The position numbers and the translations under genes are program-made. A stretch of DNA of 64,000 nucleotides from Pseudoalteromonas sp049257235. Lineage in GTDB: Bacteria; Pseudomonadota; Gammaproteobacteria; Enterobacterales; Alteromonadaceae. The stretch is taken from NCBI RefSeq assembly GCF_049257235.1, contig NZ_JBMMUF010000003.1:62001-126000 (forward strand), in the 5' to 3' direction. Below the pieces are notes generated by a model, which saw only the letters and a list, made by a program, of their open reading frames with translations, had not been told where the DNA came from and did no database searches. Below, one piece after another: positions 44,407 to 52,388 of this stretch (its first letter is position 1; every line of letters starts with the position of its first letter).

Positions 44407-44901
44407 CTACAGTTGACAGCTAACTTCTATGTTCTCTAACTGGCTCAAGGCATCGTTTAAGCTTTTGTCTTGGCGCATGGCCACTTCTTTAATGTCGGAT
44501 TTATTCACCAACTCAGCTAAACTAATGCCGTGTAAAAATTCTTCGATTCGTTGACTCAATTCTGACCACAAGGTGTGCGTCAAACAGCGCATGCCACTTT
44601 GGCAACCGCCACTGGTGGCGCCATGACAGCGAGTCGCATCAACAGACTCATTGACGGCGCTGATCACATCACCCACTGAAATGTCTTTGGCTTCTTTGCC
44701 AAGTAAATAACCACCGCCAGGACCACGAACTGAGGTCACTAGGCCTTGCTTGCGCAGGCGAGCAAATAACTGCTCTAAATAAGACAACGAAATTTCTTGC
44801 CGCTCTGAAATATCGGCAAGGGGAACAGGCCCTACATCTGTGTGTAGCGCAACATCGAGCATTGCGGTAACCGCATATCTGCCTTTAGATGTTAACTTCA
44901 T
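44407..44901 (-). CDS. iscR: Fe-S cluster regulator IscR
   Basis: 164 residues, Rrf2 family. The winged helix includes YAVTAMLDVALH and VRGPGGGYLLG. The cluster ligands are Cys92, Cys100 and Cys106 with His109. E. coli has C-x5-C-x5-C, but here the first spacing is C-x7-C, a two-residue insertion. IscR with its cluster represses the isc operon. Three matching boxes lie in its own promoter. GGGGGC precedes the ATG. Confidence 0.97.
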   Translation of the reverse strand: MKLTSKGRYAVTAMLDVALHTDVGPVPLADISERQEISLSYLEQLFARLRKQGLVTSVRGPGGGYLLGKEAKDISVGDVISAVNESVDATRCHGATSGGCQSGMRCLTHTLWSELSQRIEEFLHGISLAELVNKSDIKEVAMRQDKSLNDALSQLENIEVSCQL

Positions 44902-44929
44902 AGCGCCCCCATACTCATTAAGAGTGTGA

Positions 44930-44957
44930 ATTTTAATTACCTGAGTATTAGAGTCAA
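44930..44957 (-). promoter_or_regulatory. Candidate isc operon promoter
   Basis: Minus strand TTGACT and TAAAAT separated by 16 bases, 29-56 bases before the iscR start. The -35 element lies inside the nearest IscR-type box, so bound IscR would block RNA polymerase. Confidence 0.65.
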
Positions 44958-44961
44958 GTAT
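44937..44961 (-). promoter_or_regulatory. IscR type 1-like box, proximal
   Basis: On the minus strand it reads ATACTTGACT, a 5-base centre, then ACTCAGGTAA. The left half matches the E. coli type 1 consensus; the right half has ACTC for AGTC. Confidence 0.7.
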
Positions 44962-44968
44962 TTACTCA

Positions 44969-44993
44969 GTACTTGAGTAAAATACTCAGGTAT
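44969..44993 (-). promoter_or_regulatory. IscR type 1-like box, middle
   Basis: Minus strand ATACCTGAGT, centre, ACTCAAGTAC. It is a symmetric variant in which GACT/AGTC has become GAGT/ACTC. Its centre is 32 bp from the proximal box. Confidence 0.6.
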
Positions 44994-45008
44994 TGGTTCA
45001 CATTGTAA

Positions 45009-45033
45009 TTACCTGACTAAATTAGTCAAGTAT
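45009..45033 (-). promoter_or_regulatory. IscR type 1 box, distal (best match)
   Basis: Minus strand ATACTTGACT, AATTT, AGTCAGGTAA. Only the final base differs from the type 1 consensus as I remember it (ATASYYGACT, centre, AGTCRRSTAT). Its centre is 40 bp from the middle box. Confidence 0.8.
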
Positions 45034-45064
45034 TTAAACAGTGTTCAACCCGTGTAAAAATGGG

Positions 45065-45796
45065 CTATTTGTCCGCTTTAGTGTGCTTATCAACCGAGGT
45101 TAACATGCCACGTAATATATTAAGTTCTTGTTGTTCTGGGCGGGCACGATTGAACAAGCGCTTGAGTTTAGTCATCACTTGTCCTGGATGTTGCTTGATA
45201 ATAAAACCTGTATCACTAAAGGTTTTTTCTAGATGCTCGTAAAACCGTTGCATCTGTTCATTAGTTGGGTATTCGGTTTCATCCACTTCTGGTGTTTGCT
45301 CTTGACGGTCAAGGTACTGCATGCGCGTTTCGTAGCACAGGGTTTGCACCGCCATGGCGAGGTTCAATGAGCTGTACTCTGGGTTGGCTGGGATACACAC
45401 GTGGTAGTTACACAGCTGTAGTTCTTCGTTGGTTAAACCACTGTTTTCACGACCAAACACCAAAGCTACAGGGCCTTGTTGCGATTCAGTTACCAGCTTG
45501 TCACCACAGCCTCGCGGGTCAACCATAGGCCAGCTCAGCGTACGTGAACGCGCACTCGTACCAATGGCCAAGCTACACCCTTCAAGCGCTTGCTCAAGTG
45601 TTTCTACAATAGTCGCAGAGCCAAGAATATCTGTTGCACCAGCAGCCAAAGCGCTTGCGTGACTATCAATCTCACAGGCTGGGTCTACCAAATAGAGGTT
45701 GCTAAAACCCATTGTTTTCATGGCTCGAGCGGCTGAGCCGATGTTGCCTGAGTGGGAAGTGTTAACCAAAATGATGCGAATATTCTCTAACGCCAT
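45065..45796 (-). CDS. trmJ: tRNA (cytidine/uridine-2'-O)-methyltransferase TrmJ
   Basis: 243 residues, SPOUT family. It methylates the ribose at position 32 of some tRNAs. N-terminal IRIILVNTSHSGNIGSAARAMKTMG and the knot motifs VFGRENSGLTNEEL and IPANPEYSSLNLAMAV are typical (each quoted in part of the knotted fold). It lies upstream of iscR and is divergent from suhB, the order also seen in E. coli. Confidence 0.95.
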   Translation of the reverse strand: MALENIRIILVNTSHSGNIGSAARAMKTMGFSNLYLVDPACEIDSHASALAAGATDILGSATIVETLEQALEGCSLAIGTSARSRTLSWPMVDPRGCGDKLVTESQQGPVALVFGRENSGLTNEELQLCNYHVCIPANPEYSSLNLAMAVQTLCYETRMQYLDRQEQTPEVDETEYPTNEQMQRFYEHLEKTFSDTGFIIKQHPGQVMTKLKRLFNRARPEQQELNILRGMLTSVDKHTKADK

Positions 45797-46105
45797 AGTA
45801 AATTGCTTGCTCTATCGAAAACCAAATTGCGCGGTATTTTAGCACAAGCATTAGGCAGGTGGTGATCTTTGTTGCATGTTTTGCTCGGTATTACGGCGGA
45901 TTATAGTGACGCTTGATACCTGCACCGCCACCCTGCTAACTAACCCCATAATAATGCGATGAATTATCTTCATTATCGTATTTACCACCGGCGAGTGTAC
46001 AAAAAAACAGCAATAAATTTTAGGTTCTTTGTTTACTTTGTCAGTAAAATCGTTAGAATACGCCGGCTCAAAAATATTGTTCTTTTACAACCTAAAGGTA
46101 ATGCT
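45797..46105. other. Intergenic region between trmJ and suhB
   Basis: 309 bp between divergent genes. It holds the suhB promoter candidate at 46032-46059. An open frame from 45959 runs into suhB in phase but has no ribosome-binding site and reads like non-coding DNA. Nothing else was recognised. Confidence 0.5.
46032..46059 (+). promoter_or_regulatory. Candidate suhB promoter
   Basis: TTTACT and TAGAAT separated by 16 bases, about 45 bases upstream of the suhB ATG. Confidence 0.5.
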
Positions 46106-46909
46106 ATGCATCCAATGTTAAACATTGCGATTCGCGCTGCGCGAAACGCAGGTAAGGTGATTTTGCGCGCCTGTGAAGATTTATCAAAAGTTGAAGCGAC
46201 TCAAAAAGGCACGAATGACTTCGTGACTAGCGTAGATAAAGAAGCTGAAGCTGTAATTCGCGAAACCATCTTAAAAGCGTATCCAAACCACAGTATTGTG
46301 GGTGAAGAACTCGGTCAGCACGAGGGCTCTGATGCAGATTACCTATGGGTTGTTGATCCTCTTGACGGCACCACAAACTTTATTCAAGACATCCCTCATT
46401 TCGCTGTTTCAATCGCCTTAAAAGTAAAAGGTCGTATCGAGCAAGCGGTTGTTTACGATCCAATTCGTGGCGAGCTATTCACAGCCAGCCGTGGTCAGGG
46501 CGCACAGCTTAACAGCAAGCGTATCCGCGTAAGCAATGCAAAAGATCTATCAGGTACTGTGATTGCTACGGGTTTCCCTTTCAAGCAAAAGCACCACATG
46601 GATGCTTACATGGATGCATTTAAAGCATTATTCGTACACACTTCAGACATCCGTCGCGCGGGTTCTGCGGCGCTAGATATGGCATATGTTGCAGCTGGCC
46701 GTGTTGATGGTTTCTTCGAAATCGGTCTTAAGCCTTGGGACACCGCTGCAGGTCAACTTCTTGTTAAAGAAGCTGGCGGTCTGGTCATGGACTTTGCAGG
46801 TGGCGCGAACTTTGAGAAAAGTGGCAACATCGTGTGTGGTTCACCAAAGCTTGCACAAGCACTTGTAAAAGAAATTCGTCCAGTACTTACTGAGTCATTA
46901 TTAAAATAA
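46106..46909 (+). CDS. suhB: Inositol-1-monophosphatase / Nus factor SuhB
   Basis: 267 residues from the ATG at 46106, equal to E. coli SuhB; AAAGG lies upstream. Metal-binding motifs are VGEELGQHEG, WVVDPLDGTTNF and KPWDTAAGQLLVKEAGG. Besides dephosphorylating inositol phosphate, SuhB in E. coli is part of the rRNA antitermination complex. It is divergent from trmJ, the usual arrangement, and is followed by a terminator. Confidence 0.96.
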   Translation: MHPMLNIAIRAARNAGKVILRACEDLSKVEATQKGTNDFVTSVDKEAEAVIRETILKAYPNHSIVGEELGQHEGSDADYLWVVDPLDGTTNFIQDIPHFAVSIALKVKGRIEQAVVYDPIRGELFTASRGQGAQLNSKRIRVSNAKDLSGTVIATGFPFKQKHHMDAYMDAFKALFVHTSDIRRAGSAALDMAYVAAGRVDGFFEIGLKPWDTAAGQLLVKEAGGLVMDFAGGANFEKSGNIVCGSPKLAQALVKEIRPVLTESLLK

Positions 46910-46928
46910 TCACTCAGTTACTGACATG

Positions 46929-46970
46929 AAAAAACGCGAGCCTTCTGCAGTGAAGTGACTCGCGTTTTTT
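46929..46970. terminator. Bidirectional intrinsic terminator
   Basis: AAAACGCGAG and CTCGCGTTTT arms with an 18-base loop, between convergent suhB and the TonB-dependent receptor gene. Confidence 0.87.
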
Positions 46971-46995
46971 GTATCTACTGTTGAACTAGACGCGA

Positions 46996-49110
46996 TTACA
47001 ACTCGAAGTTCAGGCTCACACCCGCAACACGCGGCTCGCCATATTGCACGTAGTTTTGCGTTGCGTATTCATTCACTGGGTTATTACCAAAACGGAAGCC
47101 TCGGGTATACGTATCCTCATCTAGCGCATTGCGAACCCAGAAGTTGACACTCCATAAGTCAGCCTGATATCCCACAGTAGCGTTGAGCAAATTCACGCTC
47201 GGTGAGCGTGCATCATGGCTGTTTGAGAAGTAGTACTGATCTTTACCCTCTAATGCGAGATTCACAAACAAAGCATCAGTAATATCAAAACGCGCATTGA
47301 CTGCGTATTGATATTTAGGTGCCTGTGCTTGCGCACGACCACTCTTGTCTGTGCCATCAGCACTCACGAAACCGTCAATTTCACTCTCGAGTAAGCCCAA
47401 ACTCCCGCCTAGTGTTAAACGTGGTGATAACGCATATTCACCTTCGATTTCTAAACCGTAATTTTCACCGCTACTACCGTTGTCATAGTAACCTGCAAAC
47501 TGCTGCCCTTGCGTTTTCCAGGCTTTAAGCTGAATATTGTCGCGGTACATATAAAACGCGGTAATACGCAAGTTCAAACGCTGATCTGCTGACTTACCTT
47601 TGACACCAAACTCGGCATTCCACAGGTATTCAGGATCAAAGGTGCGGTGATTTAAAAAGAACTGAGCGTCTTGGCTTAAACCTTCATCATTTGCTTTAGC
47701 GATTGCTTCGGCGTTGATGCCCCCAGCTTTATAACCACGACTCAGGCTAGTGTATATCATGGTGCGTGGGACCACTTGGTATTCTAGAGCGATTTTACCG
47801 CCGACCATGGTATCTTCTACAGATTCAGTAACGCCATACACATCATTGTAATCACCCTCATTGCGCTCAATGCGAATACCCGTCACTAAACGCGTTTTAT
47901 CACTAATAGGGGTTTCAATTTGGCCATATAGAGCTAGGTTTTCACTGTCATAATGAGAAGTGAAATCGCCCTCATTCCAGGTGTATTGACGCAATAAATC
48001 AACATCGCGCGACTGGTAATATGCACCTGCTACCCAGTTACCACCTTTGCCATTGAAGCGCACTTCAGCTGAGCCGTCCTGACGGTCACGCTGATAACTG
48101 TCGGTTGAGCTATAACCCCAAGGATGTAATCCAGCTTTACACAGCGCAGGCTGCAGAGGATCGTTACACACCCAATCTTCGTCATAACTGTAAAGTAAAT
48201 CAGCGTCTAGGGCTGTAAGATTGAACTCAATATCTGCAAACTCAAAGCCTGTATAGATGTTACTTAACCCAAAAGCACTGCTGTCTTGAGTATCTCGTCC
48301 TGGCTCGTCAGCAACACTGGTACGGCTATTGTTTAGCGTAAACGCGTCATACCCATTATCAATGTCCATCATGTGCGCGACAAACTCAGCTCGCCAATGT
48401 TCACTCAGCTGAGAATGCAGCTTAATACGTGCGACTCGCTCATCAATGCCTTGGGTGTCTTCACGCTCAAGGTACGCATTGCTCATGTAACCATCAGACT
48501 TGTTCTGATAAAAGCTCGCATGGACACTGCTCTTTTCACCAAACCCTGTGCCTGCAGCAATACCTGCATCCCATGAATTGTAGGTACCCATACCTAATTT
48601 AACTTTGAGACTAGGTTCCAGTGTTGGGTCTGCGCTTTCCATGTGGATCATGCCTGCCAGAGCATCAGCACCAAAGCGAGTGCCTTGAGGGCCGCGGTAA
48701 ATTTCGACTTGGTCAACATCGAAAAGCATCGCTGCGCCACCAAGGCCCGAATAATTAATACCGTCTATGATCATGCCAACTGAAGGGTTGATGGGGTCAA
48801 CAAACTGAGAACGCAAACCCACACCACGAATTTGTACAAAACGACCTCGCGAGGCACCCGCGGTGAAGTTTACATTGGCAGCTTGATTTAGCAGCTCATC
48901 GAGGTACTTGGCATCACGGGTGGCAATTTCGGCGTCTGAGAAGAGGCTGGCGCTGGCGCTTAGCTCTTGAATAGACTCACTTTTAAAGTCACCGGTTACA
49001 ATTAAACGCTCAATATCACTGTCGTCTGCAACGGCGCTAAAGCTCAAACCTTGAGCAACCGCAGTTGCTAATAAACATAAACGTGCATTCATGCTGAAAG
49101 TGGTATCCAT
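46996..49110 (-). CDS. TonB-dependent outer-membrane receptor
   Basis: 704 residues. A signal peptide ends near residue 28 (SFSAVADD). A TonB-box-like IERLIVTGD is followed by the plug domain (FVQIRGVGLRSQF, DQVEIYRGPQGTRFGADALAG), then a 22-strand barrel ending in Phe-Glu-Leu. RGPQGTRFGADALAG-type plugs are common in siderophore and other substrate receptors; the ligand cannot be told and no transport partners are adjacent. The ATG at 49110 has no good ribosome-binding site, and one at 49092 is an alternative. A TTCATT-17-TAGACT promoter is possible just upstream. Confidence 0.9.
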   Translation of the reverse strand: MDTTFSMNARLCLLATAVAQGLSFSAVADDSDIERLIVTGDFKSESIQELSASASLFSDAEIATRDAKYLDELLNQAANVNFTAGASRGRFVQIRGVGLRSQFVDPINPSVGMIIDGINYSGLGGAAMLFDVDQVEIYRGPQGTRFGADALAGMIHMESADPTLEPSLKVKLGMGTYNSWDAGIAAGTGFGEKSSVHASFYQNKSDGYMSNAYLEREDTQGIDERVARIKLHSQLSEHWRAEFVAHMMDIDNGYDAFTLNNSRTSVADEPGRDTQDSSAFGLSNIYTGFEFADIEFNLTALDADLLYSYDEDWVCNDPLQPALCKAGLHPWGYSSTDSYQRDRQDGSAEVRFNGKGGNWVAGAYYQSRDVDLLRQYTWNEGDFTSHYDSENLALYGQIETPISDKTRLVTGIRIERNEGDYNDVYGVTESVEDTMVGGKIALEYQVVPRTMIYTSLSRGYKAGGINAEAIAKANDEGLSQDAQFFLNHRTFDPEYLWNAEFGVKGKSADQRLNLRITAFYMYRDNIQLKAWKTQGQQFAGYYDNGSSGENYGLEIEGEYALSPRLTLGGSLGLLESEIDGFVSADGTDKSGRAQAQAPKYQYAVNARFDITDALFVNLALEGKDQYYFSNSHDARSPSVNLLNATVGYQADLWSVNFWVRNALDEDTYTRGFRFGNNPVNEYATQNYVQYGEPRVAGVSLNFEL

Positions 49111-49184
49111 ACTGGAGTAAAAAGAAAACCAGAGTCTAGCAAAATCAAGCCACTAAATGAACAACTCCAATTACACAGAAACAG

Positions 49185-49850
49185 TTAGCCTTTAGATCGT
49201 TTTCCTTTAAGGTATGCACCGCGAAAAGCAATAAAGTGATCCTCAAGCTTGCTCGCTGCATCATCTTCACCGGCGAGCGCGAGTACCATGATTGCCACTT
49301 CTGCGGTACCCAACTGGTGGGCATGCGGAGCAACACGCAGGCGATAGTCTGAGAGTCTTTCTGGGCTAATTGACAGTACCGGTAAGTGATCGAGATACGG
49401 TGATTTGCGCACCATTTTTTTGGCTTCTCGCCACGTACCGTCAAGAAAAATAAACAGTGGCTTCTTGTTACTGTCACGTGCAACATCGGTGCGCACCCGT
49501 TGTGGTTCAATCCCTGCGCTGGGGAAGACTAGGTATGGCTGATATTGAGGGTTTGCTATCAACGCTAGCAATGCGTCGTCAGGCTCGGTTCTATCCCAAC
49601 GAAACGCATAGTTATCCGGCACAATGTCGGCAATAAGTCGACCAGTGTTGGAAGGTTTAAAACTTTCATTGTGATACATCAACATGCACACCGCAGCGTC
49701 ACAGGTTGCTTGCTCAGTACTGGCGCAAATACACAGCGACTGAGCTAATAAACACAGCTCACAACGGCTTAATTTACTGCCGCGTGCTTTATACTCGCGC
49801 TTTGCCATTGCTATTTGCTGAGCTCGCAGTTTTAATACTGAATTCGTCAC
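49185..49850 (-). CDS. tapT: DTW-domain protein, tRNA-uridine aminocarboxypropyltransferase-like
   Basis: 222 residues from the GTG at 49850; the ATG at 49808 is an alternative start, and longer versions would overlap the divergent GNAT gene. It contains the zinc-like cysteine cluster CELCLLAQSLCIC and the family motif FLDGTWREAKKM (the D-T-W triad is here D-G-T-W). E. coli TapT (YfiP) adds the acp group to U47 of tRNA. The family call is firm; identity with TapT rather than another DTW protein is likely but not proved. Confidence 0.8.
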   Translation of the reverse strand: MTNSVLKLRAQQIAMAKREYKARGSKLSRCELCLLAQSLCICASTEQATCDAAVCMLMYHNESFKPSNTGRLIADIVPDNYAFRWDRTEPDDALLALIANPQYQPYLVFPSAGIEPQRVRTDVARDSNKKPLFIFLDGTWREAKKMVRKSPYLDHLPVLSISPERLSDYRLRVAPHAHQLGTAEVAIMVLALAGEDDAASKLEDHFIAFRGAYLKGKRSKG

Positions 49851-49918
49851 TGGTCTTTTACCGTTTGGGTGCACTGAGATTAGGGCGCGTATTGTAGTGC
49901 AAACAGTAAGGAAATAAC

Positions 49919-50461
49919 ATGATAACCATACCCGACAGTGACCGTTTAAGTTACCGCCTAATGACACTAGAGGACGGCGACTTGCTATTCGAACTCGACC
50001 AAGATCCTGCCGTTATGGAATATATCAACGGTGGCAAGGTCACCTCAAAAGAAGAAATAAATACGGTCATGTTACCGCGCCTAGCCAGCTACCTTAATCC
50101 TCAAAAAGGCTGGGGTCTTTGGCAGGTCACTGAAAAATCAACCCAACAGTTTTTGGGCTGGGTATTGGTTCGTCCCTACATGTTTTTTTCTGATGAACCG
50201 CAGTGGCATAACTTAGAGTTAGGCTGGCGCTTTAAACAAATCAGTTGGGGCAAAGGATTTGCAACGGAAGCGGCAAAACACATCATGAATACTCTGGCCA
50301 AGCAACCTGATATAAGCGCATTTTGCGCCATCGCTGTACATGGCAATGTAGGTTCTATTGCTGTTATGAAAAAACTCGGTATGCAATACGTAAAAAGCTA
50401 CACTCATGCTGATCCCATGGGCGATTGGGATGTGGTTTATTACCAAACATCGCAACAATAA
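49919..50461 (+). CDS. GNAT family N-acetyltransferase
   Basis: 180 residues. It resembles RimJ/RimL-type acetyltransferases: SYRLMTLEDGDLLFEL at the N-terminus, LELGWRFKQISWGKGFATEA for acetyl-CoA binding, and NVGSIAVMKKLGMQYV near the end. The substrate is unknown. AAGGAAA precedes the ATG. It is divergent from the DTW gene. Confidence 0.88.
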   Translation: MITIPDSDRLSYRLMTLEDGDLLFELDQDPAVMEYINGGKVTSKEEINTVMLPRLASYLNPQKGWGLWQVTEKSTQQFLGWVLVRPYMFFSDEPQWHNLELGWRFKQISWGKGFATEAAKHIMNTLAKQPDISAFCAIAVHGNVGSIAVMKKLGMQYVKSYTHADPMGDWDVVYYQTSQQ

Positions 50462-50584
50462 AAAACAAATCTGTACCTGTAACCTGTTGTAATGCACATT
50501 TTCAGGATTCTTGAACTAAACTGTTAAAACTTTGTTAATTTTATGTTCTCAAAGTTTTAACATTAAAGTTTCAAGGAGCCTCTG

Positions 50585-51895
50585 ATGAAACGTTCTGTAA
50601 TCGCTGCAACCGTCCTGTGCACCCTCGCCGCTGCGACATATTTTACTCATGCCAATAAAGCCATAGCTGACACCTCTGCTGCTCTGAGCCCTGTTCTGCC
50701 AAAAGACATACCCAACCCAAAAAAGGTGTCACTAGACGCTCTACAGCATTCGTTTGATGTATTTTCATGGCAATCTTTTATCGCTTTAAATTGGCCTGCC
50801 ACCGCTGATGGCAATCCCGATACCAGTAAACAGATCGGCCAAGTGGGTGACATGGTGGTATGGCAACATTATAAGGAAAGCCGCGACATTTTCTTACCAC
50901 AAGGTAAAACGCCACCAGCTTGGGGGCAAGCTAATCCGCCACCTAGGGAATGTCAGGCTCCCGATGGCGCGATTGTCCTAAACCAAGTGGGCAAAACACC
51001 GAATGTTTTAGATGAGAGTGGCGAGCCTTTTCAAACAGGCCCGCTGATCGATCAAAATGGCCTGTACACACGATTTGAAATTCTCACCAATAAAACCATG
51101 TTTGACTACATCGTCAGCAACCAACTTTACAGTCAAGAAGGGCAAGCAAAATTCGCTACTGACGCTAATTTCCCGATGACAAACCAAAGCCTTAATAAAG
51201 ATGGTGCCATCATGATCAAAGCGGCATGGAAAGTGATGGGAGAAGGCGACGATAGCAGCAACTTCTACACTACAGATGCCTACGTATATGATAACCCACA
51301 TGAAAACGCAGGTGTAAAAGCGCATTGTGCATTGCAAAAAGTAGGTTTAGTGGGCTTTCATATTGGCACTAAAGTGGAAAATACTCCTCAGTGGGTATGG
51401 TCGACCTTTGAGCACATAAACAACGTCCCCACACAAGGACAGCCGCTGACTAAAACCCATTACAATTACTACAATCCAAAATGCACAGATTGCACTGTTA
51501 ATACCCCCCCACCGCGACCATGGAACCCGAGTAACACCGATACTCCACCTTCTCAAGTCATGCGAGTGATACCCATTGACGATGCAACCAAGGCACTCAA
51601 CGCTCAGTTTCATGACAGCTTACAAGCAGCAGTTCCCAATAGCGTGTGGTTGAATTATGAATTAGTCAGTACGCAGTGGCCGACCAATGCCCAAAGCACA
51701 ACCGATCCCACTGGCGCACCTGCCCCCAAGTTTCTCGCTAACACAACGCTGGAAACCTATATCCAAGGCGAAGTTAAACAAACATCCTCAAGCTGTATCA
51801 ATTGCCATAACAACGCCACCATGACCACAGGTGAGTTTTCTGATTTCACCTATTTACTCCAACGCGCCCAAGCAAAAGGAGAGAGCAATGAGTAA
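50585..51895 (+). CDS. Exported c-type cytochrome protein of a GMC oxidoreductase cluster
   Basis: 436 residues. A Sec signal peptide covers about 1-28 (ending HANKAIA). The long body contains FDVFSWQSFIALNWPA, which I have seen in uncharacterised proteins, and several cysteines (CTDC, ECQAP). One haem-binding CxxCH motif, SCINCHNNAT, lies near the C-terminus (about residue 410). It is likely a periplasmic electron acceptor for the dehydrogenase encoded downstream. AAGGAGC precedes the ATG. Its last 8 bp overlap the next gene. The function of the large N-terminal part is unknown. Confidence 0.72.
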   Translation: MKRSVIAATVLCTLAAATYFTHANKAIADTSAALSPVLPKDIPNPKKVSLDALQHSFDVFSWQSFIALNWPATADGNPDTSKQIGQVGDMVVWQHYKESRDIFLPQGKTPPAWGQANPPPRECQAPDGAIVLNQVGKTPNVLDESGEPFQTGPLIDQNGLYTRFEILTNKTMFDYIVSNQLYSQEGQAKFATDANFPMTNQSLNKDGAIMIKAAWKVMGEGDDSSNFYTTDAYVYDNPHENAGVKAHCALQKVGLVGFHIGTKVENTPQWVWSTFEHINNVPTQGQPLTKTHYNYYNPKCTDCTVNTPPPRPWNPSNTDTPPSQVMRVIPIDDATKALNAQFHDSLQAAVPNSVWLNYELVSTQWPTNAQSTTDPTGAPAPKFLANTTLETYIQGEVKQTSSSCINCHNNATMTTGEFSDFTYLLQRAQAKGESNE

Positions 51896-52388
51896 TCTAG
51901 ATAACTTTGTCGCCCTAAGTGCACTGCTCACAGGATTCAATGAAGACATCATCGCGCCAACCTTGGACGTGGATGATATGAAGTCTGTTTATTTCTCTTT
52001 GTGGCAAGCGAAAATCGACGCCCAGCATCCGCAGTTAAGCGAGACGATACTCAGTGCTTTTGCCCAGTTAAAAAGCCAAGGTAAGAGTGCATCTCAAATA
52101 GGCATGTCGTTATTGGATGACTCCCGAGGTGAGCCCTTCATTTTTGCTTGTCGCGCGCTGATTTACTTATGGTACATGGGCGCATGGCCGACAGTCGCAG
52201 CAGATAACAGCAGCACCAGCTTTACAATTGTTTCCGGCAAGGCGTACAGCAAAGCCTTGGTTTGGCAGGTGATGCAAGCACATCCCATGGGCGATTCCGA
52301 TCTGCATTACGGTTACTGGGCTGAGGCCCCAGCTGCGCTGTGCAATTACACAGGAAATAGCAAGGATGATGAAGGAGCACAATCATGA
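51888..52388 (+). CDS. FAD-SLDH family small subunit of a GMC dehydrogenase
   Basis: 166 residues from the ATG at 51888 with GGAG upstream, overlapping the previous gene by 8 bp. FVALSALLTGF at the start and GYWAEAPAALC at the end match the small subunit family of FAD-dependent sorbitol/gluconate-type dehydrogenases. Members normally carry a twin-arginine signal and escort the large subunit; here no such signal is present. Its stop overlaps the GMC gene as ATGA. A shortened paralogue lies at 55548-55877. Confidence 0.78.
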   Translation: MSNLDNFVALSALLTGFNEDIIAPTLDVDDMKSVYFSLWQAKIDAQHPQLSETILSAFAQLKSQGKSASQIGMSLLDDSRGEPFIFACRALIYLWYMGAWPTVAADNSSTSFTIVSGKAYSKALVWQVMQAHPMGDSDLHYGYWAEAPAALCNYTGNSKDDEGAQS

